Shown here piece by piece: positions 1 to 8,650 of a stretch of 53,018 bases of DNA. The stretch is from positions 1 through 53,018 of the forward strand of contig NZ_JOPJ01000022.1 in NCBI RefSeq assembly GCF_002153655.1, written 5' to 3'. The notes beneath the pieces were generated by a model, which was not told where the DNA came from, made no database searches, and saw only the letters and a list, made by a program, of their open reading frames with translations. The position numbers and the translations under genes are program-made. This stretch comes from Acetobacter okinawensis. Its GTDB lineage: Bacteria > Pseudomonadota > Alphaproteobacteria > Acetobacterales > Acetobacteraceae. Positions within the stretch are counted from its first letter, which is position 1. Each line of letters begins with the position of its first letter.

Positions 1-62
1 GGATTCGAACCCGTGTTGCCGCCGTGAAAGGGCAGTGTCCTAGGCCTCTAGACGAACGGGAC
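1..62 (-). tRNA. tRNA-Glu (UUC), 3' end cut by window edge
   Basis: Read on the minus strand, the gene starts GTCCCGTTCGTCTAGAGG and has the anticodon loop CCTTTCAC (anticodon UUC) and the T-loop GGTTCGAATCC. This is the standard layout of bacterial tRNA-Glu. The acceptor 3' strand lies beyond the left end of the window. The 51 bases between it and the stop of the TonB gene hold nothing recognisable. Confidence 0.93.
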
Positions 63-113
63 AGAGGCAATGGACAGTCTCCTACCGCAAAACCCTGCCG
101 GGCACAAGCACAA

Positions 114-998
114 TTACTGGATATGAAAACCAACCGGAATACGCCCGGTAACAACAGCCGTGCCGGGTGGCGTACAGTGCAGGTTTTTGACGGTTTGCAG
201 AGCCTGATCGTCCAGATCATCATAGCCGGTGCTTTTCACCAGTCTGGCAGCAATAACCTGCCCTTTGGTGTTAATGCTGACCTCGGCCAGAGCCTCCCCC
301 TCCTCATGCAGGTGGCGAGCTGACACGGGGTAATGCGCTTCCGGCGCGGAGCAGGAGAGCTGAAAACCCCCTTTCTGCCCGGCAGCAGCAGTGCTGGCAG
401 GGGCAGCAGACTGCCCACCGGTAGCCGCACTGTCTGCTCTGCCCTGTGTCTGACCTGTTGCTGTTGTTGCCTCTGTGTGCGCGGCAGATGTTGCGCTCAT
501 ATGGGGCTCCCTGTCATGACGTGAGGTTGGGAGCGCCAGCTTTTTAGGCACGGCAGATACTGGTGGCAGGTGTTCGGATTCCGGCTGCACGGACGGCAGA
601 AGAACCGTAGCCTCCTCCTGTGCGAGAGACTGCACATCCATGTCCGGCATATCCTGCATCACAGCCGCGGGTCTGGGGGGGGCCAGCGGCTCCGGCCGGG
701 CCTGCCCGGCTTGGGGCGGAGCGGTTCTGGGCGCTTCAAACAGCATGGACACTGCCGCAGGCTGCTGCGTGCCGGTTTGGGGGGCAACGCGCATCATCAA
801 CCACACGGTCATAGCCAGATGGGCCGTTATGGCCAGTGCAAAAGCCGCCAGCCAGACAAGCCTGTTCTGGCGCGAGGCCCCAGAGGCAAGCCGGTGTTGC
901 CGGACAACCCCGGCAAGATGCCGCTCAGGCACACACAGGGCTGTGGTCGCAGCCACCTGACCTGTGGGGTCCTGTCTGTCTGTATGCCATATGCTCAC
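114..998 (-). CDS. TonB-like energy transducer, probably serving the adjacent copper receptor
   Basis: A 294-residue TonB-family protein. TonB couples the inner-membrane proton motive force, through ExbB/ExbD, to outer-membrane receptors. A cytoplasmic N-terminus of about 46 residues precedes one membrane span (about 47-70), a Pro/Ala-rich periplasmic linker, and a C-terminal TonB domain (about 206-294) with YPVSARHLHEEGEA and KSTGYDDLDDQAL, typical of the fold. I chose a GTG start at 998 because GGAGG lies 8 bases upstream; an open frame continues to 1265 but would run into the divergent gene region. exbB/exbD are not in the window. The gene is divergent from the DUF2946 and copper-receptor genes, so a dedicated role there is inferred. 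Confidence 0.85.
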   Translation of the reverse strand: MSIWHTDRQDPTGQVAATTALCVPERHLAGVVRQHRLASGASRQNRLVWLAAFALAITAHLAMTVWLMMRVAPQTGTQQPAAVSMLFEAPRTAPPQAGQARPEPLAPPRPAAVMQDMPDMDVQSLAQEEATVLLPSVQPESEHLPPVSAVPKKLALPTSRHDREPHMSATSAAHTEATTATGQTQGRADSAATGGQSAAPASTAAAGQKGGFQLSCSAPEAHYPVSARHLHEEGEALAEVSINTKGQVIAARLVKSTGYDDLDDQALQTVKNLHCTPPGTAVVTGRIPVGFHIQ

Positions 999-1131
999 GG
1001 TACGCCTCCGCGCTGAACTATGGCATAGCCGTGTTTGATTTGACAGGCCGGTCCATAAAAGCGCAAACATGGCACAAGTTTGGCAAAATGCCTGTTTACA
1101 TCTGAGTCTTGAAAAGTTACTGACCCGCCCC

Positions 1132-1605
1132 ATGTCCCGTCGCAACCCCATTATTCGCGCGCTGCTTGTATGGCCGCTGGTCATGGTGACGCTGGCGGGC
1201 CTTGTGGGGCTGATGGCGCTCCAGTCCCTCTCCCTCCCTGACGAACTGCCCCGCGCAACACTCATCCGCCTGACGGGGGTGGATATTGCCCCACGCGCAA
1301 TGCAGCCCGCCCCGCCGGTTCATTGCGCTCCCATGCAGGGGGCCATGCATCACATGCACTGCATGGCCATGGCGCAAAAAGGTCAGCAGCACCCCACCCA
1401 CCATCATGATGAGGCAAGCTGCCCACTTTGCCCGTTGCTGGCATTTTTTGCTGCATTGCCCGCCGTCTTTTTGCTGCTACCCGCCCCTGTTCTGCGCTGG
1501 GTCCGCCGTGGCAGTGCGGCCTCTGCCCCACGTGCACCCCCAGTGTGCATACTGGGCCTTCCACCATCTCGCGGACCACCATCCTCCCTGCTTCAGGCTT
1601 TCTGA
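1132..1605 (+). CDS. DUF2946-like His/Met/Cys-rich membrane protein, probable copper-related
   Basis: 157 residues. An N-terminal membrane span (about 9-31) is followed by a segment rich in potential copper ligands (residues 65-92, with HHMHCMAMA and THHHDEA). Then come a CPLC motif (97-100), a second hydrophobic span (101-121) and a C-terminal RGPP. This layout (signal/anchor, CPLC just before a span, RGPP tail) matches the DUF2946 family, whose members often sit beside copper TonB receptors. The exact biochemical function is unknown. The start at 1132 is preferred over the in-frame ATG at 1069 because it puts the hydrophobic segment at the N-terminus; no strong ribosome binding site is visible at either. 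It lies 96 bp upstream of the receptor gene and is probably cotranscribed. Confidence 0.75.
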   Translation: MSRRNPIIRALLVWPLVMVTLAGLVGLMALQSLSLPDELPRATLIRLTGVDIAPRAMQPAPPVHCAPMQGAMHHMHCMAMAQKGQQHPTHHHDEASCPLCPLLAFFAALPAVFLLLPAPVLRWVRRGSAASAPRAPPVCILGLPPSRGPPSSLLQAF

Positions 1606-1701
1606 CACTTCGCTCTCTGGCTCTGCGCGCGCGTGTATGCGCAAGCGTGCGTTTGTGAGCTGAGACCCTCTCAGTATGCTTTGAACAGGGTTTTTCTGTT
1701 T

Positions 1702-3879
1702 ATGTCCTATCCTTTTTCTGCCCGTGGCCAGCGTAGCTGGCTATGGGCTGCGGCTGTGTGCGCACTCCCCTGCGCCGCACCCTCTGCACTTGGTGCAACC
1801 GTTGTTACTCTTCCACGCGTGGACATTTCCACCGCGCAGGAAGATGCCTCCCTTGCGGATAGTCTTTTAAGCGCCTCCACGGTTGATAAAGCCTCGGCCC
1901 GCATGTCCCGCCTTTCCAGCCCGGATGCGGCCTCGCTCTTTAGGAACCAGCCGGGGTTCAGCAGTTATGGCGGGGGGCGGCTGGCCAACCTGCCCGTGCT
2001 CAACGGCATGGCGGATGACCGTGTGGCAACCGTTGTGGATGGTGTGCGCATCAACCCCGCCTGCCCCAACCATATGAACCCGGCCCTCTCCTACATCGAC
2101 CCGGACAGCGTGGAGAGCGCAACCTCCGTTGCGGGTCTGACATCCGTCAGCAACGGGGGGGACAGCCTTGGCGGCACCATAGATGTGGAGCGCGCTGACC
2201 CGCGCTTTGCCCGCCACGGAAAAATCCTTTTTACCGGGCGCGCACGCGGCACATACCGCAGCAATGGGGGCGGCTATTCTGCCGCAGGCAGCATGACCGT
2301 GGCTAACGACACGTTCAGCCTGCGCTACAATGCCTCCTACGACCAGTCGGGCGACTACAGCGGCGGGGGCGGCATAGGTCAGGTCGGCTCAACCGAATAC
2401 CTGCGTTACACCCATGACGTTACTCTGGGCGTGCATAAAAAGAACCACCTCCTCACGCTGACCTTTGGCCAGCAGGATGCCCCGCGTGAGGGATTCGCCA
2501 ACCAGTATATGGATATGACCAACAACCGCTCCACCTATGTGAACGGCAAATACGTGGGCGACTTTGACTGGGGTACGCTCGAAGCCCGTGGTCATTGGCA
2601 GCGCGTCATCCACGCCATGAACATGCTGGATGACAAGGGTGGCCACACCGCCACCAAAGGCATGCCCATGAATGATGACCAGCGCTCGGTAGGGTATTCC
2701 GTCAAAGCCACCATTCCCCTTGGCCACCAACACACGCTGCGCCTTGGCAGCTCCTTCGACCATGAAGGGTTAAAGGACTGGTGGCCCCCGCTTAAAGGCA
2801 GCTCGATGATGGGACCGGGCACCTTTAACAACATCAACAACGGACACCGTGACAGGCTTGGTCATTTTGCGGAATGGGAAGCCCAGTGGACGCCCCGCGT
2901 TTCCACCCTGCTGGGCCTGCGCAATGATCTGGTGATGATGAATACGGGCAACGTGTCGCCTTATTCATCCATGGGCATGATGGGCATGAGCAATGCCGAT
3001 GCTACTGCCGCCAAGGACTTTAACGCCCGCAGCCATGGGCGCACCGACGTGAACTTTGATGTCACTGCCCTGACACGATGGAAAGCAACAGATAGCCTGA
3101 CCATAGAGGCAGGCTATGCCCGCAAATCCCGCGCCCCCAATCTGTACGAACGCTACGCATGGGGCAAGGGCGCCATGGCGTCCACGATGATCGGCTGGTT
3201 TGGTGATGGCAACGGCTACGTTGGCAACCCGGACCTGAAATCCGAAGTCGGGAACACCGCCAGCGTCACGTTTGACTGGCATGACCCCTCTCTCGCACAG
3301 AGATGGGGGCTGAAGGTGCAGCCCTACTACACCTATGTGCATAATTATATTAATGTGAACCTTAATCCCAAACCTATGGGCATGAACGTCAACCAGAACC
3401 AGTATACGTTCGCAAACCACAACGCCCAGATGTATGGCATCAACTCCTCTGCCCATTATACGGTGTGGAACACCAGCCGTTATGGCAAAGGCGAGGTCAC
3501 AGGTGTGCTCAACTGGGTGCGCGGACAAGATAAGGTAACCCACACGGGCCTGTACCAGCAGATGCCGCTGAACGGCACACTCGGCCTGAACGAAACCGTA
3601 GGCCCATGGACTGGCCGGGTCGAGATGAACTTTGTCAAAGCCAAAAGCACCGTGGACTCACTGCGGAACGAACCGCACACCCCCGGCTACGCGCTGCTCA
3701 ACATGAACGGCAGCTACAACTGGAAGATGATGACCCTGACAGCAGGGATCGATAACGTGTTCAACCAGCCCTATTACATGCCCCTTGGTGGTATTCTGAC
3801 ATCGGACATAAAAACCGGCCGCATGCCCATGCCCGGTATGGGGCGGTCGTTTAACGTCAGCCTTGCTGCCACGTTCTGA
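1702..3879 (+). CDS. TonB-dependent copper receptor (OprC/NosA type)
   Basis: 725-residue outer-membrane receptor. A signal peptide (about 1-32, ending ALGA) precedes a plug domain (about 60-170) and a 22-strand-type barrel ending in VSLAATF, the terminal Phe expected for an outer-membrane protein. The plug contains INPACPNHMNPALSYIDP, with Cys121 and Met125 in a CxxxM arrangement that in OprC-type receptors binds copper. Met-rich loops (MGMMGMSNA near residue 428 and MPMPGMG near the C-terminus) fit a copper substrate. The start at 1702 gives a clean signal peptide. Next to tonB and DUF2946 it forms a copper-import module. A bidirectional terminator follows. Confidence 0.9.
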   Translation: MSYPFSARGQRSWLWAAAVCALPCAAPSALGATVVTLPRVDISTAQEDASLADSLLSASTVDKASARMSRLSSPDAASLFRNQPGFSSYGGGRLANLPVLNGMADDRVATVVDGVRINPACPNHMNPALSYIDPDSVESATSVAGLTSVSNGGDSLGGTIDVERADPRFARHGKILFTGRARGTYRSNGGGYSAAGSMTVANDTFSLRYNASYDQSGDYSGGGGIGQVGSTEYLRYTHDVTLGVHKKNHLLTLTFGQQDAPREGFANQYMDMTNNRSTYVNGKYVGDFDWGTLEARGHWQRVIHAMNMLDDKGGHTATKGMPMNDDQRSVGYSVKATIPLGHQHTLRLGSSFDHEGLKDWWPPLKGSSMMGPGTFNNINNGHRDRLGHFAEWEAQWTPRVSTLLGLRNDLVMMNTGNVSPYSSMGMMGMSNADATAAKDFNARSHGRTDVNFDVTALTRWKATDSLTIEAGYARKSRAPNLYERYAWGKGAMASTMIGWFGDGNGYVGNPDLKSEVGNTASVTFDWHDPSLAQRWGLKVQPYYTYVHNYINVNLNPKPMGMNVNQNQYTFANHNAQMYGINSSAHYTVWNTSRYGKGEVTGVLNWVRGQDKVTHTGLYQQMPLNGTLGLNETVGPWTGRVEMNFVKAKSTVDSLRNEPHTPGYALLNMNGSYNWKMMTLTAGIDNVFNQPYYMPLGGILTSDIKTGRMPMPGMGRSFNVSLAATF

Positions 3880-3897
3880 ATTTTTGGGGAATTGATA

Positions 3898-3936
3898 CAA
3901 AAAGACCGTGCGCCACAACAGCGCACGGTCTTTTTT
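3898..3936. terminator. Bidirectional intrinsic terminator
   Basis: Perfect inverted repeat AAAAGACCGTGCGC / GCGCACGGTCTTTT around a 7-base loop, flanked by A-run and T-run on either side. It lies between the convergent copper receptor and aldehyde dehydrogenase genes and can serve both. Confidence 0.9.
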
Positions 3937-3962
3937 AAACACCCCGCAAATAGCGGTGTATT

Positions 3963-5417
3963 TTAGTACTCGGCAGGCCTTTGCAGGCTGGATACCAGCT
4001 TGATGATCGTGTGCGCCCGCAACGCCGCAGGACCACCCTCCGTGCCGTAGCCGGAATCCTTGACCCCACCAAACGGCACTTCTGGCACCCCAATACCGTG
4101 GTGGTTAATGGCGACCATACCCGCTTCAAGCTTTTCGCCCAGCAGGCGCTGGGTGCGCTCGCAACGCGTGTAAACATATGCTGCCAGACCATATGGCAGG
4201 CGATTAGCCTCCGCGAGCGCATCCGCCAGATGGGAAAACTCGTCCATAATGGCGATCGGGCCAAACGGCTCTTCCTGCATCACCCGCATATCCAGCGTGG
4301 GTTTGAGCACCAGCGTGGGCGGGAAGAAAAAGCCTTTGTTGGGCAGAGCCGTATCGGGCTGCCATACCTGCGCACCCTTGGCGCGGGCATCGGCCACCAG
4401 TTCGGTCAGGGCCTTGACACGACGTTCATTGATGAGCGGGCCCATAGTCACCCCCTCATCCAGACCACAGCCGATTTTGAGCGCGCTCATCTGGGCCTTG
4501 AACTTTTCAATAAACGCTGCGGCAATATCCTTGTGCAGCAAAAAGCGTGTGGGGGCTATGCACACCTGACCCGCATTGCGGAACTTGGCTGCGGCCACGC
4601 GCTCGGCTGCCTGGTCCAGATCCGCATCGCGGCACACGATAACCGGACCATGACCACCCAGTTCCATGGTGACCGGCTTCATCTGCCCACCGGCCAGCGC
4701 GGCCAGGTGCTTACCCACAGGGGTTGAGCCGGTAAAGGAAATCTTGCGCACCACGGGGTGGGCAATCAGATACTCCGAAATTTCGGCAGGTGTGCCATAC
4801 ACAAGGGACACAGCCCCTGCGGGAATACCCGCATCACAGAAACAACGGATCAGCTCGGCGGGGGATGCCGGTGTATCTTCCGGCGCCTTGACAATAACGC
4901 CACACCCGGCCCCAAGCGCTGCCCCAAGCTTGCGGGCAATCTGGTTGATGGGGAAGTTCCACGGCGTAAAGGCAGCCACCACGCCAATGGGCCGGTGCAG
5001 CACGCGCTGCTCAACATTGGGCACACGGGGGGGCACCAGTTCGTCGTTCAGGCGGCGGCCTTCTTCACCAAAATATTCAATAACGCCTGCGGCTGCGTTA
5101 ATTTCGATCACGGCCTGCGCAAGGGGCTTGCCCTGCTCACGGCTCATGATCCGGCCGATGGATTCTGCCCGCTCACGCAGCAGTTCCGCCGCCTTGCGCA
5201 TGATTGCGTAACGGTCCCATGCGCTCAGGTTGCGCCATGTTTCATACCCTTGTGCTGCTCCGGCCACTGTTTTGTCCAGATCAGCAACGGAGGCATGGGC
5301 AACCTTGCCTATGGTCTCACCACTCGCGGGGTCGAGTATGGGGAGCGTGCGACCATCCGCCGCGTCCTGCCATTGTCCCGCGATCAGAAGCTGGGTGTTG
5401 ATAGGTGTTTCCGACAT
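3963..5417 (-). CDS. gabD: NAD(P)-dependent succinate-semialdehyde dehydrogenase family protein
   Basis: 484-residue aldehyde dehydrogenase that would oxidise succinate semialdehyde (or a similar aldehyde) to the acid in the cytoplasm. Diagnostic segments are FTPWNFPINQ (cofactor site), ELGGHGPVIV with the general-base Glu, NAGQVCIAPTR with the catalytic Cys, and PFGGVKDSGYG near the C-terminus. Length and motifs match the GabD/SSADH subgroup. An ATG at 5423 lies only a few bases after GAGAG; the ATG at 5417 has better spacing and is preferred. It is monocistronic, with a terminator downstream. Substrate assignment is by family only; no GABA transaminase is nearby. Confidence 0.85.
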   Translation of the reverse strand: MSETPINTQLLIAGQWQDAADGRTLPILDPASGETIGKVAHASVADLDKTVAGAAQGYETWRNLSAWDRYAIMRKAAELLRERAESIGRIMSREQGKPLAQAVIEINAAAGVIEYFGEEGRRLNDELVPPRVPNVEQRVLHRPIGVVAAFTPWNFPINQIARKLGAALGAGCGVIVKAPEDTPASPAELIRCFCDAGIPAGAVSLVYGTPAEISEYLIAHPVVRKISFTGSTPVGKHLAALAGGQMKPVTMELGGHGPVIVCRDADLDQAAERVAAAKFRNAGQVCIAPTRFLLHKDIAAAFIEKFKAQMSALKIGCGLDEGVTMGPLINERRVKALTELVADARAKGAQVWQPDTALPNKGFFFPPTLVLKPTLDMRVMQEEPFGPIAIMDEFSHLADALAEANRLPYGLAAYVYTRCERTQRLLGEKLEAGMVAINHHGIGVPEVPFGGVKDSGYGTEGGPAALRAHTIIKLVSSLQRPAEY

Positions 5418-5560
5418 ATGCATCTCTCAACCAAAATAAACGGGTCTGCTGGCAACACAGGTCTGCCCACACAAGTATCCGCCACTCACCATCTTCCGAC
5501 TGACTGCGCAAGAGGCTGGCCACATTTTACCACCTGCAAGAGCACTGTAGGCAACCCAAA

Positions 5561-5586
5561 GCACAGGTATGCTGTGCAAAGCATAC
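5561..5586. other. Two overlapping, mutually exclusive hairpins upstream of gabD / downstream of cobU
   Basis: GCACAG (5561-5566) can pair with CTGTGC (5572-5577), while GTATGC (5567-5572) can pair with GCATAC (5581-5586). The two stems share bases, so only one can form at a time. The 239-bp gap between gabD and cobU otherwise shows nothing I recognise. It may be part of the gabD leader, an operator or a weak cobU terminator. Confidence 0.35.
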
Positions 5587-5656
5587 GCCCCCGGGCAAAA
5601 GGGGTTCCCCCAACCCTGTTATACGCGCAGCACAACCCACCCGCTGGCGGGGCTTG

Positions 5657-6247
5657 TCATGACTGGTCTGGCATGCCTGTGTTCTTGAGCACCAGCGGCA
5701 ACCCTGCGGCCACAAACACGACCTTGCCCATACAGGCTGCCAGACGTTGGTGCAGCAACCCTGCCTCATCCCTGAAGCGCCGCCCCAGCGGGCTTTGTGG
5801 CACAATACCCAGCCCGACCTCATTCCCCACCATAACGGTTGGGGCTTTACGCACATTCAGGCTGGCAAGCAGGGCCTGAACCGGCCCCTCCACATCACGC
5901 TCGGCCAGCAAAAGGTTGGTCAGCCACAAGGTCAGGCAGTCCAGCAGCACAGGAGTGGTGGCATACTGGCGGAGCACGGCTGCCACATCCAGCGGTTCCT
6001 CCACCGTTTGCCAGCCCGACTGACTGCGCTGCTGTTTGTGCCGGGCAATGCGCTCGTGCATTTCCGTATCGAACGCGCGCCCCGTGGCCAGATAGATCCA
6101 TGGTCCGGGCAAGGCGGTTATTGCGCTCTCGGCAAAGCGGCTTTTGCCCGACCTTGCCCCGCCCAGCACAAGCAGGCTACCTGCCGCACCACCTGCCCCC
6201 GCACAAAGGGTTATGCCACTCATACGCCCGTCCAGCCCTGTTTCCAT
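5657..6247 (-). CDS. cobU: Bifunctional adenosylcobinamide kinase / adenosylcobinamide-phosphate guanylyltransferase
   Basis: 196 residues (CobU; CobP in the Pseudomonas naming). It phosphorylates adenosylcobinamide and transfers GMP to give AdoCbi-GDP, the acceptor for the lower ligand. P-loop GGARSGKSRFAE lies at about 29-40, the guanylylation-site region ERIARHKQQR follows, and GNEVGLGIVP is the conserved family block. The start at 6247 has GGAGG nine bases upstream; an internal ATG at 6223 is less likely. It is divergent from cobT with only 36 bp between starts, so the promoters must be compact or overlap the coding regions. No riboswitch is visible. Confidence 0.95.
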   Translation of the reverse strand: METGLDGRMSGITLCAGAGGAAGSLLVLGGARSGKSRFAESAITALPGPWIYLATGRAFDTEMHERIARHKQQRSQSGWQTVEEPLDVAAVLRQYATTPVLLDCLTLWLTNLLLAERDVEGPVQALLASLNVRKAPTVMVGNEVGLGIVPQSPLGRRFRDEAGLLHQRLAACMGKVVFVAAGLPLVLKNTGMPDQS

Positions 6248-6283
6248 TTGCCTGAACCTCCATAACAGCACACAATTGCCGCC

Positions 6284-7330
6284 ATGCCTTCTTCCTTATC
6301 ACCACGCCCCAGCGCTCCCCTGTCCCTGCACGCACTGCGCGCGCTGTGCATGGACCTGCCCCCCGCCAACACGCAGGTGCAGCACGCCATTGCCCAAAGA
6401 GAGGCCACACTGACCAAACCTCCGGGCAGTCTTGGACAACTGGAGGAGATGACACGCTGGCTAGGCGGATGGCAACACAGCGCCACCCCACGGCTGGAGC
6501 ATGTTCATGTGCTTATTTTTGCGGGTAATCATGGTGTTATGGCGCACCATGTCTCCCCCTGGCCGGTGGAAGTTACGGCGCAGATGGTGCAGAACTTCCA
6601 GCATGGTGGCGCTGCCATCAACCAGATTGCGCGCGTAGCACAGGCCAGACTGGCTGTAGTGGCGGTGTATGAGCTTGCCCCCACAACAGATTTTACCCTT
6701 GCCCCGGCCATGACAGAAGCGGAGTTCCTGTCCGCCATACAAGTTGGGTTTAACGCAGTGCCCCCAGACTGCGACCTGCTGTGTCTGGGCGAAATGGGCA
6801 TTGGCAACACCACGGCCGCATCAGCCCTGTGCGCAGCCCTGACCCACCAGAGCGGCACAGACTGGGCAGGACAGGGCACCGGGCTGGACGCAGCAGGCAC
6901 TGCGCACAAAGCAATGGTCATTGATACCGCACTGGCCCACCATGCGGCCCATCTGGACGACCCGCTGGACGTCGCACGGCGGCTGGGTGGGTATGAACTG
7001 GCAGCAACACTCGGCGCCACCCTTGCAGCACGGCTGATGCATATTCCTGTCATACTGGATGGTTTTGTCTGCACCGCAGCCGTGGCCCCTCTGGCACACC
7101 TGCACCCCAATGCGCTGGACCACACAGTGCTCTCCCACTGCCCAACCCCCACTGGTCAAACCGCCCGTCTGGCACAACACCTGCGGATGACACCAATTTT
7201 AAGCGGTCTTGGCCTGCGTCTGGGAGAGGCCTCTGGCGCCGCACTCACCATTCCTCTTTTGCGCGCAGCAGTTGCCTGCCACACCGGCATGGCAACCTTT
7301 GCGCAGGCTGCTGTCTCTGAAAAAGCATGA
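6284..7330 (+). CDS. cobT: Nicotinate-nucleotide--dimethylbenzimidazole phosphoribosyltransferase
   Basis: 348 residues, full length for CobT (CobU in the Pseudomonas naming). It transfers phosphoribose from nicotinate mononucleotide to 5,6-dimethylbenzimidazole to form alpha-ribazole phosphate. Visible blocks include KPPGSLGQLE near the N-terminus, FAGNHGV, LGEMGIGNTTAASAL and the C-terminal GLRLGEASGAAL with the catalytic Glu. It is translationally coupled to cobS (ATGA overlap at 7327-7330). BluB, which makes the DMB substrate, is encoded at 10761. This CobT is unrelated to the cobaltochelatase subunit of the same name. Confidence 0.96.
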   Translation: MPSSLSPRPSAPLSLHALRALCMDLPPANTQVQHAIAQREATLTKPPGSLGQLEEMTRWLGGWQHSATPRLEHVHVLIFAGNHGVMAHHVSPWPVEVTAQMVQNFQHGGAAINQIARVAQARLAVVAVYELAPTTDFTLAPAMTEAEFLSAIQVGFNAVPPDCDLLCLGEMGIGNTTAASALCAALTHQSGTDWAGQGTGLDAAGTAHKAMVIDTALAHHAAHLDDPLDVARRLGGYELAATLGATLAARLMHIPVILDGFVCTAAVAPLAHLHPNALDHTVLSHCPTPTGQTARLAQHLRMTPILSGLGLRLGEASGAALTIPLLRAAVACHTGMATFAQAAVSEKA

Positions 7331-8160
7331 TGCCCGCACCACCCCCACCCAAGACTCTGGCAAGCCGGTGCAGGCTGGACCTTGCCTGTGGCCTTGCCCT
7401 GCTGACCCGCCTGCCTGCCGCATGGTTAGCCCCCCTTGCCTTCAGAACAGGTGCTGCACCATGGCCAATGGCGCGCTCCATCTGGTGCTGGCCCCTGGTT
7501 GCCGCAGGAGTTGGGGCAGGCAGCGGCTGCATACTGGCCTTGTTGCGCACGGCGCATGTGCCCGCTCTTGCTGCCGCCGGTCTGGCCCTTGCCTGCCAGA
7601 CCGCACTGACTGGCGCCTTACACGAGGACGGTCTGGCAGACATGGCCGACAGCTTTGGCGCTGCCACACCAGAGCGTAAACTGGCCATCATGCGTGACAG
7701 CCACGTGGGCAGTTATGGAGTTATCGCACTGAGCCTGAGCCTGCTGGTCCGCGCTGCGGCTCTGGCGGCATTGCCTGTGCATTCCGCCATTATGGCCTGC
7801 GCCATAACCGCCTGCCTTGCCAGAATGGCCATGCTCCTGCTGCCAGCATCCATTCCACCCGCCCGCCCGGACGGACTGGCCCGCATGCTGTACCCCATCC
7901 CTCGCGGCTCTTTGGGGGGAGCAGTAATTTGTGCATTGGCGGTCGTACTGGGCCTGCCTTTTGCAGGGCATACCGGGGCGCTACCCCTGTGGCCCTATTT
8001 TGCATACACCGTAGCCCCCATAGGCATAGGCTGCGCCACGGCATGGCTGGTGGCATTATGGGCAAAACGTATTCTGGGCGGTTTTACGGGGGATGTGCTA
8101 GGCGGCTGCGCAGTGCTGGTAGAATGCCTGCTGCTCAGCTTTTATGCCGCTCTGGCCTGA
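7327..8160 (+). CDS. cobS: Adenosylcobinamide-GDP ribazoletransferase (cobalamin synthase)
   Basis: 277-residue polytopic membrane protein (CobS/CobV) that joins AdoCbi-GDP to alpha-ribazole or its phosphate, the last assembly step. The conserved ALHEDGLADMADSFGA block (about 97-112) with acidic metal-binding residues and the following GSYGV are visible. Most of the rest is hydrophobic helices, including a C-terminal GGFTGDVLGG motif. It starts inside the cobT stop codon, so the two are coupled. A GC-rich hairpin follows the stop. Confidence 0.95.
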   Translation: MMPAPPPPKTLASRCRLDLACGLALLTRLPAAWLAPLAFRTGAAPWPMARSIWCWPLVAAGVGAGSGCILALLRTAHVPALAAAGLALACQTALTGALHEDGLADMADSFGAATPERKLAIMRDSHVGSYGVIALSLSLLVRAAALAALPVHSAIMACAITACLARMAMLLLPASIPPARPDGLARMLYPIPRGSLGGAVICALAVVLGLPFAGHTGALPLWPYFAYTVAPIGIGCATAWLVALWAKRILGGFTGDVLGGCAVLVECLLLSFYAALA

Positions 8161-8190
8161 CTGCAAGCGGCAGGCACCACATGGAGGTGT

Positions 8191-8226
8191 ACCGCGCGCC
8201 ACACCCTTACAGACGGGGCGCGCGGT
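8191..8226. terminator. GC-rich hairpin between convergent genes
   Basis: Perfect 10-bp stem ACCGCGCGCC / GGCGCGCGGT around a 16-base loop, between the ends of cobS (+) and the acidic-protein gene (-). No clear T-run follows, so termination strength is uncertain. Confidence 0.55.
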
Positions 8227-8235
8227 GCTGCCTGC

Positions 8236-8499
8236 TCAGGCCTTGGGGGCCTCTTCTTCTTCGTCTTCTTCGTCCCAGTCTTCGTCATCTGCTTCAAAGA
8301 CCAGTTCAACGGTAATAGTTGCGTCATCACCGTCCTGCAGGGCTTTGGCGTCGGCTTCCGCCTCCTCTACTTTTTCGTAGAGTTTGCCTTCATTGGGGTC
8401 TTCCTGCCACTCGTTCCGCGGCTCCCAGAACGACAGTTCGCCCTCCGCGTCTTCACGCTGGATGAGGTAGCCTACGACAACTTCGTCTTGGTCTTGCAT
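8236..8499 (-). CDS. Small very acidic hypothetical protein
   Basis: 87 residues starting MQDQDEVVVGYL. The start at 8499 is supported by AAGGA seven bases upstream; the longer frame to 8613 lacks this. About a third of the residues are Asp or Glu, and the C-terminus ends in the run DEDWDEEDEEEEAPKA. The N-terminal half contains GYLIQREDAEGELSFWEP and looks like a small folded domain. I do not recognise the family and see no signal or membrane segment. It sits between cobS and the threonine-phosphate decarboxylase gene but has its own strand unit. The codon pattern and ribosome binding site suggest a real gene. The acidic tail could bind metal or a basic partner; this is speculation. Confidence 0.75.
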   Translation of the reverse strand: MQDQDEVVVGYLIQREDAEGELSFWEPRNEWQEDPNEGKLYEKVEEAEADAKALQDGDDATITVELVFEADDEDWDEEDEEEEAPKA

Positions 8500-8650
8500 G
8501 GCGTTATCCTTTTCTGCCTGTTTCCTTCTATGAAGCATGCCGCAAAAAAGGGAAGAGGAAAGCGTGACAAACAGTTTGATGAAAATATGACAAGACGGAT
8601 AATTCTGGCCCAAGCGCCCTAATCCACACGTTCACCCTCACCCCAACACC

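Noticed and set aside
570..1016. Plus-strand open frames opposite tonB
   Set aside because: They are shadows of the Pro/Ala-rich tonB coding strand; no ribosome binding site or family features.
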